Assembly: GCA_023423995.1 (NCBI GenBank)
Contig: JAFAEL010000022.1
Span: 1 to 41,247 of the forward strand
Direction of reading: 5' to 3'
Length of the DNA stretch: 41,247 nt
Origin: Pseudomonadota bacterium
Lineage (GTDB): Bacteria; Pseudomonadota; Alphaproteobacteria; Rhizobiales; Beijerinckiaceae
Of the stretch, positions 1 to 9,305 are shown in pieces. The stretch's first letter is position 1. The number at the start of each line of letters is the position of its first letter. The translations under genes were made by a program, and so were the position numbers. The notes beneath the pieces were generated by a model. The model searched no databases and had not been told where the DNA came from. It saw only the letters and a program-made list of their open reading frames with translations.

Positions 1-362
1 CGCTCGAGCGCGGCGTCGCCTATGACGGGTCGCGCCTCGTCCATGGCGAGGCGGTCGCGATCGGCATGGCTCTGGCCTTCCGGTTCTCGGCCCGGCTCGG
101 GCTGTGCCCGCGCGAGGACGCTGACCGGGTGGCCACGCATCTTGCAGCCGTCGGCCTGCCGACACGCATATCGGATGTGCCCGGCGCGAGCTTCTCGGCC
201 GAGGAGCTCCTATCCGCCATGGGGCAGGACAAGAAGGTGAAGGCCGGACAGCTCACCTTCATCCTGGCGCGCGGGATCGGGAAGAGCTTCGTCGCCCGCG
301 GGATCGACCGGGCAGACGTCCTGGCCTTCCTGAACGAGGAACTCGCTCAGAAGAGCGTGTAG
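1..362 (+). CDS. aroB: 3-dehydroquinate synthase, C-terminal part (5' end outside window)
   Basis: The reading frame is open from the window edge (first full codon at 3) to the stop at 360-362, about 119 residues. It contains HGEAVAIGM, a signature of 3-dehydroquinate synthase carrying a metal-binding His, then DKKVKAGQLTFILARGIG, typical of the C-terminal domain. The enzyme converts DAHP to 3-dehydroquinate in the cytoplasmic shikimate pathway using NAD+ and a divalent metal. The N-terminal NAD-binding half lies upstream of the window. Its 3' end overlaps the convergent SDR gene by 16 bp. Family assignment is secure; only the missing part prevents a completeness check. Confidence 0.95.
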   Translation, partial: LERGVAYDGSRLVHGEAVAIGMALAFRFSARLGLCPREDADRVATHLAAVGLPTRISDVPGASFSAEELLSAMGQDKKVKAGQLTFILARGIGKSFVARGIDRADVLAFLNEELAQKSV

Positions 363-1135
363 GCCCCATCGATCACGATGCTGTCGCCCGTGTGGTAGCG
401 GCTCGCATCGCTCATCAGGTAGACGGCGATGCCGGCAAAGTCCTCCGGCGCGCCCCAGCGGCGCATGGGGATGCGTGGCTTCACGTTCGCGGCGAAGCGC
501 TCCTCACCGAAGAATCCCGCCGTCATCTCCGTCTCGATCCAGCCGGGAAGCAGGCCGTTCACGGTGATGCCGTAGCGGGCGTATTCGACCGCGAGCGCCC
601 TCACCATCACGTTCAGCGCGCCTTTGCTCGCCCCATAGGGCACCGCGCCCGCAGGGCCGTGCACCGTGGAGGTCGACGAGGTCACGACGAGGCGGCCGCC
701 CGGATTGCCTGCCTTGGCGCGGCCCACCATGTGGCGCGACGCGGCCCGCAGGGTGAAGAAGACGCCCTCGAGGTTGACGGACATCACCGCGCGCCAATCC
801 TCGATCGAGAGCTCGTGGAACGGGGTGCGACCTAATCCGCGGCCCGCATTGGCGAAGCATCCGTCGACCTTGCCGTAGGTGGATATGACCTCGTCCATGC
901 ATCGCTCGACCTCGGCTTCGTCGGCGACATTGCATGTCATCACGCGGATGCGGTCGCCATGTGCGGCGAGCCGCTCCTCGGCCGACCGGTTCTTCTCGGG
1001 ATTCGAGCCCCAGATCGCGACGGCCGCCCCGGCGCGCGCCAGACCCTCGGCCATACCGAGGCCGATTCCGCCATTCCCGCCCGTGATCAGCGCGACCTTG
1101 CCGGAAAGGTCGAATTCGCTCGTGTCGCCCGCCAT
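347..1135 (-). CDS. SDR family NAD(P)-dependent oxidoreductase
   Basis: A 262-residue classical short-chain dehydrogenase/reductase. The Rossmann cofactor motif TGGNGGIG lies at residues 18-25, NAG at 96-98, the catalytic Ser near 153 in VVTSSTS, and the YxxxK pair at Y167/K171. It would interconvert an alcohol and a ketone with NAD(P) in the cytoplasm; the substrate cannot be read from sequence. The ATG at 1135 is preceded by GGGAGGA at good spacing. It converges on aroB, and a 260-bp gap with strong dyad symmetry lies upstream. Related enzymes include gluconate 5-dehydrogenase and 3-oxoacyl-ACP reductases, so a narrower name is not justified. Confidence 0.9.
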   Translation of the reverse strand: MAGDTSEFDLSGKVALITGGNGGIGLGMAEGLARAGAAVAIWGSNPEKNRSAEERLAAHGDRIRVMTCNVADEAEVERCMDEVISTYGKVDGCFANAGRGLGRTPFHELSIEDWRAVMSVNLEGVFFTLRAASRHMVGRAKAGNPGGRLVVTSSTSTVHGPAGAVPYGASKGALNVMVRALAVEYARYGITVNGLLPGWIETEMTAGFFGEERFAANVKPRIPMRRWGAPEDFAGIAVYLMSDASRYHTGDSIVIDGAYTLF

Positions 1136-1210
1136 GTCGTTCCTCCCTGGCCCTCTATAGCGCGGCGGTTTGCTGGAGCGACCGCAAATCGTGGTCCGGC
1201 CCCGCGGGAC

Positions 1211-1253
1211 GAATTGCTTGCCAAGGCAACTGATTCAGGCAATCCTGAATTGC
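1211..1253. promoter_or_regulatory. Dyad-rich candidate operator upstream of the SDR gene
   Basis: Two adjacent perfect inverted repeats lie 76-115 bp upstream of the SDR start codon. The first is TTGCC-AA-GGCAA at 1218-1229. The second is ATTCAGG-CAAT-CCTGAAT at 1233-1250. Copies of GAATTGC flank them at 1211-1217 and 1247-1253. Position and symmetry fit a regulator-binding region for the minus-strand SDR promoter. The second dyad could also fold as an RNA hairpin. The cognate regulator is unknown; the nearby MarR protein is one candidate. The rest of the 1136-1394 gap shows nothing else recognisable. Confidence 0.4.
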
Positions 1254-1394
1254 ACAGAGGCGGTCGATCGCCCGGAGAGGAAACACCCGATGCGCAGCCC
1301 ATCTCGGGCATTCAGCGGATCGAACGCGCGCTGGGTCGTCTCCCTCGCCGGTGTCCAGGCCGCCCTCCAGCCCGGCTCGTCCCGGGTCGGCGCG

Positions 1395-1913
1395 CTACTC
1401 CGGAACGACCCTGGCGGGACGGTTCACGGCCCCGAGATTCTCGTGCATCGCATTGAGGGACGCGATGAGCCGTTCGCGCTCCTCGGCCGGCAGGCATGCG
1501 AGGAGGCGGCGTTCGCGTTCGAGCGCGACCCTGATCACGCGGTCATGGAGCGCAAGGCCCGCGGGCGTCAGCGTGATCACGCGGCGCCGCGCATCGACGG
1601 CGTCGACCGCGATGGTAACGATCCCCTTCTTCTCCATCGCGGCAAGGCTGCGGCTCACCGGCCCCTTGTCGAAGCCGATGACCTGGCAGATCCGGGAGGC
1701 GGGAATTCCCGGCTCGATCGCGAGCTGGGACATGATGCGCCATTCGGTGATGTTGACGCCGAACTCGCGCTGGTAGAGCGCGGACGCGCTCCGCGACAGC
1801 TTGTTGGCCAGGAAGGTGAGGAGGCCCGGCACGTAGCGGCGCAGGTCGAGCACGGTCTCGCCTCCGGCCTGAACCGGAGCAGCCGGTGCCTTCTGGGCTT
1901 GCGCCTTCGCCAT
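1395..1913 (-). CDS. MarR family transcriptional regulator
   Basis: A 172-residue winged-helix protein of the MarR family. The DNA-binding region spans roughly residues 55-115: FGVNITEWRIMSQLA, then a recognition-helix segment GFDKGPVSRSLAAMEKKG and a wing containing DARRRVITLT. MarR proteins bind palindromic operators as dimers, and aromatic acids commonly release them. The ATG at 1913 was chosen because a GGGGGAGAG stretch lies about 10 bases upstream; longer frames reaching past 1946 would run into the operator region. It is divergent from pobA with 97 bp between them, so it probably controls pobA and itself. The ligand is not evident, though 4-hydroxybenzoate is the obvious guess. Confidence 0.88.
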   Translation of the reverse strand: MAKAQAQKAPAAPVQAGGETVLDLRRYVPGLLTFLANKLSRSASALYQREFGVNITEWRIMSQLAIEPGIPASRICQVIGFDKGPVSRSLAAMEKKGIVTIAVDAVDARRRVITLTPAGLALHDRVIRVALERERRLLACLPAEERERLIASLNAMHENLGAVNRPARVVPE

Positions 1914-1948
1914 GGCCTTGTCGCTCTCCCCCGCCGCACCCAGCATAT

Positions 1949-1970
1949 GACGGAACCGCCCAGCTCCGTC
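1949..1970. promoter_or_regulatory. Inverted repeat in the marR-pobA divergent promoter
   Basis: GACGGA at 1949-1954 and TCCGTC at 1965-1970 are perfect 6-bp inverted arms separated by 10 bp. They sit between the divergent MarR gene and pobA. The 16-bp spacing between arm starts is in the range seen for MarR dimer sites. No clear -35/-10 pair was recognised. The role is inferred from position only. Confidence 0.35.
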
Positions 1971-1995
1971 GACCTTCGACCCGCCTTGTCCGTGA

Positions 1996-3186
<1,191 letters not shown>

Positions 3187-3334
3187 AAGGCTGGCAGCCG
3201 CCCAGTCTGTCGGGAGCCAGGAGAAGCAATCGGTAGCGGAACCGGGAGCCGGAAGCAGAAGATCGACCAAATAGTCAGTCACGCCGCACGCATGCTCCCC
3301 GCTCCAGGCCCCATCTTCATGGCAACATGGAGAA

Positions 3335-4048
3335 ATGAGGCGGATCGCATTCACGGGCTTGGCGCTGGTCGCTGTCCTGGCAAGTGCAACCTACGGCTTC
3401 GGCATGGGGCGTCTCGGATGGCCGCCCGCCGCAGATCTTGAAGCCGGCCTCCGGATGCTGAGTCCGGCGTTCAGGCCACAAAGCTGGGCCGAGCGGCACT
3501 ATTCCCAGCGTGCCGCCTACTACCGCTCGCTTCCCGGGACGGCACCCAACGTGATGCTCGGGGACTCGCTCACCGAGGCTGCTAACTGGGATGAGCTGAT
3601 ACCGGGCGCAAACATCATCAACCGGGGCATCAGCGGGGACACGTGCGAAGGCCTGCTGAAACGCCTCGACGAGGTGATCTCCCGGCGGCCGAAGCGCGTG
3701 TTCATCCTGTGCGGGACGAACGACGTGGGCGCCGAAGTGCCGGACGACAGGGTGGCGGCAGCCGTCGCCGAGATGGCGAAGGCCCTTCGCGCCGCCGGCG
3801 CGGAGCCGATCGTCCAGAGCGTGCCCCTCACGAGCTGGTCCTCTCGCAATACCCGGACAGGCACCCTCAATGACCGTCTCCGGGCCGCGGCGAGAGAGAT
3901 GAATCTTCGCTATATCGACCTCAATCCGGCGCTGGCGCCGGGGGACCGCCTGCTGCCTCATCTCACCACTGACGGCGTCCATCTCACCGGGGCAGCCTAC
4001 CGCCTCTGGGCCGACGAGATCCGGAAGAGCCTCGACGCGGAGTCCTGA
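3335..4048 (+). CDS. SGNH/GDSL-type esterase or lipase, exported or membrane-anchored
   Basis: A 237-residue SGNH hydrolase. Block I is GDSLTE with the nucleophile Ser at 78, block II is NRGISGDT near 96-103, block III is CGTND with Asn at 129, and block V is TDGVHL with Asp213/His216. Family members hydrolyse esters, including acyl groups on sugars and lysophospholipids. An N-terminal hydrophobic stretch (about residues 4-22) predicts export or a membrane anchor. The start is the first in-frame ATG, but its GGAG lies only two bases away, so the true start is less certain. It lies between pobA and a GntR gene with no clear operon partner; the substrate is unknown. Confidence 0.85.
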   Translation: MRRIAFTGLALVAVLASATYGFGMGRLGWPPAADLEAGLRMLSPAFRPQSWAERHYSQRAAYYRSLPGTAPNVMLGDSLTEAANWDELIPGANIINRGISGDTCEGLLKRLDEVISRRPKRVFILCGTNDVGAEVPDDRVAAAVAEMAKALRAAGAEPIVQSVPLTSWSSRNTRTGTLNDRLRAAAREMNLRYIDLNPALAPGDRLLPHLTTDGVHLTGAAYRLWADEIRKSLDAES

Positions 4049-4130
4049 GCGGCTCCACTGGGTGCCCGAGTCCCGATCTGCCGCTCCTCATCTGCCCGGG
4101 AGCGATCGCGTGGCTTGATTGTTGCCCGTG

Positions 4131-4907
4131 ATGCCTCATCACTCAGGCGGCCATCCGTCAGCGAAGCCAATGCCGAATCCTGCCACCCCTGCAAAAGTCG
4201 TCCGGCTCCGGCCGGCCAGACGACGAGCCCCGGGTGCGGACAAGAAGTCCGAGATCTTCACGGCCTTGCGCCGCGCGATCGTGGAGCAGGCTCTGCAGCC
4301 CGGGACCAAGCTGCCGGAGGACACGATCGGGGCGAATTTCGGCGTCAGCCGCACCATCGTGCGCGACGCGTTGCGGCAGCTCGCGGATGCCGGCCTTGTC
4401 GAGATCCAGAAGAACCGCGGCGCGAGCGTAGCCCGGCCGAGCTGGGACGAGGCGCGGGACATCTTCGACGTCAGGCTCGCGTTGGAAAAGATCGTCGTGG
4501 AGCGTCTCGCGGGCCGCCTCACGGCGGAGCAGATCCGGCGCCTGAAGGAACATGCTGCCCGGGAGGAGGTCGCGAGCGGCGGGCGGGAACCGCAATCGGT
4601 ACGGCTCGCGACCGAGTTCCACGTCCTCCTCGCCGAGATGACCGGGAGCGAGACGCTCGCCCGCTATGTCGGCGAGGTGTCGTGGCGCTGCGCCCTGACC
4701 CTCACGCTGTACAGCCGGCCGCACTCGTCGGAATGCGGCGTACACGAGCATCTGGAGATCATCGCGGCGCTCGAGGCTGCGGATCCGGCCCGAGCCGTGG
4801 AGGTGATGGAAACGCATCTTCGCGGCGTGATCTCGCGCGCGCTGATCGGGCCGCCGGGGAACACGGCGGACCTCTCCGAGATCCTGCGGCGCTACACGGA
4901 GGAGTGA
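4131..4907 (+). CDS. GntR family transcriptional regulator (FCD/FadR subfamily)
   Basis: About 258 residues. An N-terminal winged helix (SEIFTALRRAIVEQALQPG, then FGVSRTIVRDALRQLADAGL) is followed by an all-helical FCD ligand domain. That domain holds EFHVLLAEM, HEHLEIIAAL and METHLRG, the usual metal-binding His positions. Such proteins repress transport and catabolic genes and respond to small acids or nitrogen compounds. The start is ambiguous: TTG at 4119, ATG at 4131 and ATG at 4170 are in frame and none has a strong ribosome-binding site; the HTH is unaffected. It converges on the amidohydrolase of the adjacent ABC operon, so it probably regulates that system through the CGTATACG sites near 9126 and 9249. 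Confidence 0.9.
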   Translation: MPHHSGGHPSAKPMPNPATPAKVVRLRPARRRAPGADKKSEIFTALRRAIVEQALQPGTKLPEDTIGANFGVSRTIVRDALRQLADAGLVEIQKNRGASVARPSWDEARDIFDVRLALEKIVVERLAGRLTAEQIRRLKEHAAREEVASGGREPQSVRLATEFHVLLAEMTGSETLARYVGEVSWRCALTLTLYSRPHSSECGVHEHLEIIAALEAADPARAVEVMETHLRGVISRALIGPPGNTADLSEILRRYTEE

Positions 4908-4914
4908 GGCTGCC

Positions 4915-6351
4915 TCAGCAGCAGCCCGCACGCTCCGTGTACCAGCGGTGCAGGGCCGTCTCGTAGCTGGGGAGGGCGCGCAGGAAGGAGGAGTTCGCGA
5001 GCACGGAGCGGTACCTGGCCCTGAGCTCGCCCTCGGCCGCCGCGAGGTCGATCCCGACCACGCGACCCTCGGCCACGACCGGATTCCCGGCGACATACAG
5101 ATCGCGCACGTGAGCTGCGGTTCCCCGCGCGAAGACGAGGTCCAGCGGATCGACGGGCAGGATCCTGTCGCGATCGAGGGTGTCGAGATCGAGCACGAGC
5201 AGGTCGGCAAGCTCGCCTTCCGCGATGGCGCCCGAGCCTGGAGCACCGAGCGAGCGCCGGCCCTCGGCTATCGCGGAGAGGAGGAAGCGCCGGCGGTCGT
5301 CGGGCTCGTCGAAGCCCCACGGGCCGTTGAGCGCCTGAACGAGCCGGATCTCCCGGAGCATGTCGTCGTCTTCGTCGAAAGCGAGGCCGTCCATGCCGAC
5401 GCAGACGCGGCAGCCCGCCGCCCGCGCCTTCCGGATGGGTGCCACCCCGGACCGGATGCCCATGTTGGAGCCGAAATTGGTGACCAGTGTCGCACCGGAT
5501 TCCGCGATCAGCTCCCGATCGGCTTCGCTCGTATAGATGCAGTGCGCGAGCGTCAGTCGCGGCGACAGCAGCCCGATCTCTTTCAGGTAGGGCACGATGC
5601 CCTGCGGAAACGTCTCGCGCGCCCAGTCGAGCTGATATCGGGTCTCCAGGAGATGCATGTGCACGCGCCGGCCGGTCGCGGCGGAACGCTCCGCGATGGC
5701 CTCCAGGAGCGGGCGGCTGCACCACTGCACCCCGGCCGGCCCGAACTGGACCTGGGTGGTCGGGCTTTCGATCGCGGACGCGATGGCCTCGGTCAGGTCG
5801 ATATAGTCGCGCGCCGCCATGCCGGGCCGGATGAAGGCAGTCTCGATCTCCCGCCGGATGTCGTCCGGCAGCCCGTCCAGCACCTCCTCCGAAGGGCCGT
5901 AGACGAGTGGGTTCTGGTCACGGATTGCCAGCGCGAAGGCCATCCGGACGCCGACGTCCTTCGCGGCGCGCGCGACCTCCTTCGCCTCGTCGAGGAGCGG
6001 CATCGTTCCGCTCGGCCGGGTGTAGTGGACCATCACGGCCCCGCAGCCGCTCCGGGCCGCGCGGGCGAGGGGGGCTGCGGCTGCGAGATATGGGTCCGGC
6101 GGCGTGGCGAGCGCCGATCGGGGCAGCCAGGTCTCGAGCGGCATGAAGGCTGCCCCGAACGAGGTCAGCGACAGCGGCCGGGCATGGTCGTGCGCATTGG
6201 CTAGCGCTGGCATGAGGAGACGCCGCGGACCGCCCGAGGCAGGCCGGCCGGTCTCGACCCTGTCGATCCGGCCATCCGAAAGGTGCAGCGCGACGGCCTG
6301 GCCGTGCCCGAGATCCGGACCGAGGAGGGCGTCGCTGGCCGTGAGGATCAC
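4915..6351 (-). CDS. Amidohydrolase family protein (COG0402-like deaminase/chlorohydrolase)
   Basis: A 478-residue metal-dependent hydrolase of the cyclic amidohydrolase superfamily. Candidate metal ligands are His54/His56 (NAHDHARP), His231 or 233 (HMHLLETRY), His270 (AHCIYTS) and Asp321 (GMDGLAFDEDDD). This is the mononuclear pattern of guanine deaminase, TrzN/AtzA and related deaminases. It probably removes an amino or other group from a heterocycle or amidine. Translation starts at a GTG whose bases overlap the stop of the upstream binding-protein gene (GTGA), which suggests translational coupling. Being in the same operon as the NMT1-type ABC transporter implies that it acts on the imported compound. 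The exact substrate is unknown. Confidence 0.85.
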   Translation of the reverse strand: MILTASDALLGPDLGHGQAVALHLSDGRIDRVETGRPASGGPRRLLMPALANAHDHARPLSLTSFGAAFMPLETWLPRSALATPPDPYLAAAAPLARAARSGCGAVMVHYTRPSGTMPLLDEAKEVARAAKDVGVRMAFALAIRDQNPLVYGPSEEVLDGLPDDIRREIETAFIRPGMAARDYIDLTEAIASAIESPTTQVQFGPAGVQWCSRPLLEAIAERSAATGRRVHMHLLETRYQLDWARETFPQGIVPYLKEIGLLSPRLTLAHCIYTSEADRELIAESGATLVTNFGSNMGIRSGVAPIRKARAAGCRVCVGMDGLAFDEDDDMLREIRLVQALNGPWGFDEPDDRRRFLLSAIAEGRRSLGAPGSGAIAEGELADLLVLDLDTLDRDRILPVDPLDLVFARGTAAHVRDLYVAGNPVVAEGRVVGIDLAAAEGELRARYRSVLANSSFLRALPSYETALHRWYTERAGCC

Positions 6352-7370
6352 TTTTTCACGTATTCCAGCACGCGCTCCTCCTTCGGCGGCAGGAAGGAGC
6401 GGTTGAACACCTCCGAGGGCTCGGGCAGGCGGGTCAGGTCGTATCCGGCCGCGACCATGCCGATCGTGCGCTTCAGCCGGTCGTCCTTCAGGTCGCCGAC
6501 GCCCACCTCCTTCATCTCGGGCGAGACGATGAGCTTCTCGTAGGAATATTGCAGGCGGCGCTTCTCGACCTTCTCGTCGATCAGGTTGTCGTAGTTCACG
6601 GCGGCCTTCATGCCGAGGTCCTGGTCCTTGCCGACCTCGATCACGGCTTTGTTCAGTGCCCGCACGAGCCCGGCCACCGCCTTCGGGTTCTCCTTGATGA
6701 GCTTCTGCGAGACCATCAGGCCGTTGGAATAGAGATCGAGGCCGTAATCGCCGAACGAGATGAAGGAGAAATCCTTGTCCGGGTCCTGGCGGTTGAGCAC
6801 GAGGTTGAAATAGCTCGTGATGTTGAACACGAGCGCCGCGTCGATCTGGCCCTGGATCAGCATCGGCTCCTGCAGGTTCGGAGCCATGTTGGAGAGCTTG
6901 ATCTTGGCGAGGTCGAGGTTGTTCGCCTTGGCGAAGACCGGAAGCATGCGGGTGGTGGGGGTGCCCTGGGCGCCGCCGAGCGTCTTGCCCTCGAAATCCT
7001 TCGGCGTCTTGATGCCGGCAGACGTCTTGGACACGATCGCGAAGGGCGGCTGGTTCCAGAGCATGTAGACCATCACGGGCGCGTCCGCCGGGCGGGTCGA
7101 GGCGTTCTGGATGATGGCGTTCATGTCGCCGAAGCCGGCGTCGTAGGCGCCGCCCATGATGCGCGTCACGGTCGCGCCCGAGCCCTCGCCCTGGTCGATG
7201 ACGACGTTCAGGCCCTCCTGCTTGAAATAGCCCTTGTCCTTGGCGACGAAGAAGGCGGCGTCCGACCCTTGGGTTTTCCAGCCCAGCGTCAGCTTGATCG
7301 TGATCTCCTGCGCGCTTGCGGCGCCTGCCGCGAGGCAGAGCGCCAGGGTGATGACTGACCGTCTGAGCAT
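6348..7370 (-). CDS. ABC transporter substrate-binding protein, NMT1/THI5-like
   Basis: A 340-residue periplasmic binding protein with a Sec signal peptide (MLRRSVITLALCLAAGAASA, cleavage about residue 20). The mature start ITIKLTLGWKTQGSDAAFFVAKDKGY matches the NMT1/SsuA/ThiY fold: a Trp near the start, then the 'AKDKGYFKQEGL' segment. Relatives bind pyrimidine precursors of thiamine, riboflavin, sulfonates or nitrogen heterocycles. It belongs with the downstream amidohydrolase (4-bp overlap) and the upstream permease (77-bp gap). That gap has short GC-rich dyads and may allow stronger expression of the binding protein. The ligand is not predictable; a pyrimidine-like or ureide-type nitrogen compound fits the neighbours. 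Confidence 0.92.
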   Translation of the reverse strand: MLRRSVITLALCLAAGAASAQEITIKLTLGWKTQGSDAAFFVAKDKGYFKQEGLNVVIDQGEGSGATVTRIMGGAYDAGFGDMNAIIQNASTRPADAPVMVYMLWNQPPFAIVSKTSAGIKTPKDFEGKTLGGAQGTPTTRMLPVFAKANNLDLAKIKLSNMAPNLQEPMLIQGQIDAALVFNITSYFNLVLNRQDPDKDFSFISFGDYGLDLYSNGLMVSQKLIKENPKAVAGLVRALNKAVIEVGKDQDLGMKAAVNYDNLIDEKVEKRRLQYSYEKLIVSPEMKEVGVGDLKDDRLKRTIGMVAAGYDLTRLPEPSEVFNRSFLPPKEERVLEYVKK

Positions 7371-7447
7371 GGGGCTTCTCCTTCAAAGAGCAGGTGCGGA
7401 ACACCGCATCCCGGCGTGCGGCCGGGGAGGGTGGCAGGGCGGGGAGC

Positions 7448-8224
7448 TCAAACAGCGATCTCGCGCTTGCGCGTCGCCCAGCCCGTCACCTGTCCTTCGA
7501 CGAGGGAGAAGATGGCGTAGAGGGCGACCCCGAGGGCGGCGAGGATGAAGAGCCCCGCGAAGGCGAGGGGCACGTTGAAGTTGGAGGAGGCGGTCATCAT
7601 CACGTTGCCGATGCCGCGGTTCGACGCGACCGTCTCCGACAGGACCGTGCCCACGAAGGCGTAGGTGACCGCGACCTTCAGGGACGCGAAGAAGAACGGC
7701 ATCGTGCGAGGCAGCCCGACATTCCAGAGGATGTCGAACTTGGAGGCGCCGAGTGCCTTGAGGACGTCCTCGAGCTCGGGCTCCGTGGTCGCGAGGCCGG
7801 TCGCGATGTTCACGACGATCGGGAAGAAGCAGATCACCAGCGAGGTGAGCACGGCCGGCACCGTGCCGGACCCGAACCAGAGGACGAAGATCGGCACGAC
7901 CGCGACCTTCGGGATGGACGAGAAGCCGATGAGGAGTGGGTAGGCGGTCTCGTAGGCGAGGCGTGAGACGCCGATCACCGAGCCGATCACGACGCCCGTC
8001 ACCACCCCGAGCGCGAAGCCCGTCATCGTGGTGGCCAGCGTCTGAATCATGTGCGGCCAGAGGATCGGGGCGCGGCGCCAGAGCGTCTCGAAGATTTGGC
8101 TCGGCCGCGGCAGGACGAGGTCCGAGACGTGGAAGACGATGCAGGCCAGCTCCCAGACGAGGAAGAAGCCTACGATGAGTGCGCCGGCGAGGAAGCGCTG
8201 CCGGATCCGGGCGGACATCTCCAC
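7448..8224 (-). CDS. ABC transporter permease (SsuC/TauC/ThiX type)
   Basis: A 258-residue inner-membrane permease with about six hydrophobic segments. The conserved cytoplasmic EAA loop reads KALGASKFDILWNVGLPRT, the contact site for the ATPase. This is the BPD_transp_1 subfamily that works with NMT1/SsuA-type binding proteins. The GTG at 8224 was taken as start because GGGAG lies about 11 bases upstream; an ATG at 8218 is the alternative. Only 3 bp separate it from the ATPase gene upstream, so they are co-transcribed. One permease gene is present, which would act as a homodimer. Confidence 0.93.
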   Translation of the reverse strand: MEMSARIRQRFLAGALIVGFFLVWELACIVFHVSDLVLPRPSQIFETLWRRAPILWPHMIQTLATTMTGFALGVVTGVVIGSVIGVSRLAYETAYPLLIGFSSIPKVAVVPIFVLWFGSGTVPAVLTSLVICFFPIVVNIATGLATTEPELEDVLKALGASKFDILWNVGLPRTMPFFFASLKVAVTYAFVGTVLSETVASNRGIGNVMMTASSNFNVPLAFAGLFILAALGVALYAIFSLVEGQVTGWATRKREIAV

Positions 8225-8227
8225 GGC

Positions 8228-9094
8228 TCAGGCTGCTCCCGGCGCAGGTGCGCCCGCGCCGACGATGAGGTCGCGCAGGCGCTGGTTCAGGGCCGCGAAG
8301 GCGGGCTCGTAGGTCATCGGGACGGTGCGCGGGCGGGGGAACTCGACGGCGCTGTCGTCAAGGATGCGGCCGGGGCGCGCGCTCATCACGCAGATGCGGC
8401 TGGCGAGGTATCCGGCCTCCCGCAGGTCGTGGGTGACCAGGAGCACCGTCGGCCGGTGCGTGATCCAGAGGCTCTGGAGCGTCGCCCAGAGCTCCTCGCG
8501 GGTGAACTGGTCGAGGGCCCCGAACGGTTCGTCCAGGAGCAGGAGACGCGGCTCGTGCACGAGGGCGCGGCAGAGATTGGCCCGCTGCAGCATCCCGCCC
8601 GAGAGCTGCCACGGGTAGCTGTTCGCGAAGCCCTTGAGGCCGACCTGGTCCAGAAGGTCATGCACGCGGTCGCGAAAGGCGGTCTTCCGCTTCTTCCTGA
8701 ACTCGGACCGGAACGGCTCCACGATCTTTAGCGGGAGCATGATGTTCCGCTCGACGGTGAGCCAGGGCAGCATGGTCGGGTTCTGGAACGCCATGCCGAT
8801 GCGGAGCGCCTTGGCGGAGGCTTCGCGCCCGCCGACGATCACGGCGCCGGAAGCCGGCGTCACGAGCCCGCTCACCAGCTTCAGGATCGTGGACTTGCCG
8901 CAGCCCGACGGGCCGACCAGCGCTACGAACTCGCCTTCCCGGATGTCGATGGTCGTGGGCGAGAGAGCGCGCACCGCCTTCTCGCCCCGGCCGAAAGTCA
9001 CGGCGGCCGCCTCGAGCTCGATGGCCTTGGGACGCAGCGGCTCGACCGGCATCGGGGCGGCCCGCATCGGGGCCATCTGGACCATCGCGCTCAT
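8228..9094 (-). CDS. ABC transporter ATP-binding protein (SsuB/TauB type)
   Basis: A 288-residue ATPase. Walker A GPSGCGKST is at 61-69, the signature LSGGM at 164-168, Walker B LLLLDEP at 184-190, and the switch His in VTHDLREA further on. It energises uptake with the adjacent permease and binding protein. The ATG at 9094 (MSAMVQM) was chosen over an in-frame start at 9238. The longer version would add a low-complexity Cys/Trp-rich leader and would cover a candidate operator. No strong ribosome-binding site precedes 9094, so an internal Met (residue 4 or 7) is possible. It is the first gene of the operon running to 4915. Confidence 0.93.
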   Translation of the reverse strand: MSAMVQMAPMRAAPMPVEPLRPKAIELEAAAVTFGRGEKAVRALSPTTIDIREGEFVALVGPSGCGKSTILKLVSGLVTPASGAVIVGGREASAKALRIGMAFQNPTMLPWLTVERNIMLPLKIVEPFRSEFRKKRKTAFRDRVHDLLDQVGLKGFANSYPWQLSGGMLQRANLCRALVHEPRLLLLDEPFGALDQFTREELWATLQSLWITHRPTVLLVTHDLREAGYLASRICVMSARPGRILDDSAVEFPRPRTVPMTYEPAFAALNQRLRDLIVGAGAPAPGAA

Positions 9095-9122
9095 GGGCAG
9101 GCCGCAGCACGTTCCGTGCCAA

Positions 9123-9130
9123 CGTATACG
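9123..9130. promoter_or_regulatory. CGTATACG palindrome, candidate GntR operator (site 1)
   Basis: A perfect 8-bp palindrome CGTATACG lies 29 bp upstream of the ABC ATPase start, flanked by A/T bases (AA before, AT after). Its GTATAC core fits the GT-n-AC spacing of operators bound by FCD-type GntR regulators. The same core recurs at 9245-9252 in the same intergenic region, and I found it nowhere else in the window. Confidence 0.5.
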
Positions 9131-9242
9131 ATGCAGCCGGGCCCATCGGCGTTGCGCACCGCCACCATGCGCCGAAGTCTTCGCCCCACTCTGTCCTAGG
9201 CAGGGTGATGCTGCCCAGAAACTCGGCATGGTGCACAACAGT

Positions 9243-9256
9243 GATCGTATACGATC
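9243..9256. promoter_or_regulatory. 14-bp perfect palindrome, candidate GntR operator (site 2)
   Basis: GATCGTATACGATC is a perfect 14-bp palindrome 50 bp upstream of the NTF2-like gene. It shares the CGTATACG core with site 1, and the two centres are 123 bp apart. Two sites, one near each divergent transcription unit, suggest joint control of the ABC operon and the NTF2/amidohydrolase pair. The likely regulator is the FCD GntR protein encoded at 4131-4907. This is inferred, not shown. Confidence 0.6.
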
Positions 9257-9305
9257 CTGCGCAGGGCGATTACGATCCCGTCACCCGCAACGGAACGGAA
9301 CCGCC

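Noticed and set aside
9095..9238. N-terminal extension of the ABC ATPase
   Set aside because: It is Cys/Trp/His-rich, absent from family members, and would place a palindromic promoter element inside the coding region.
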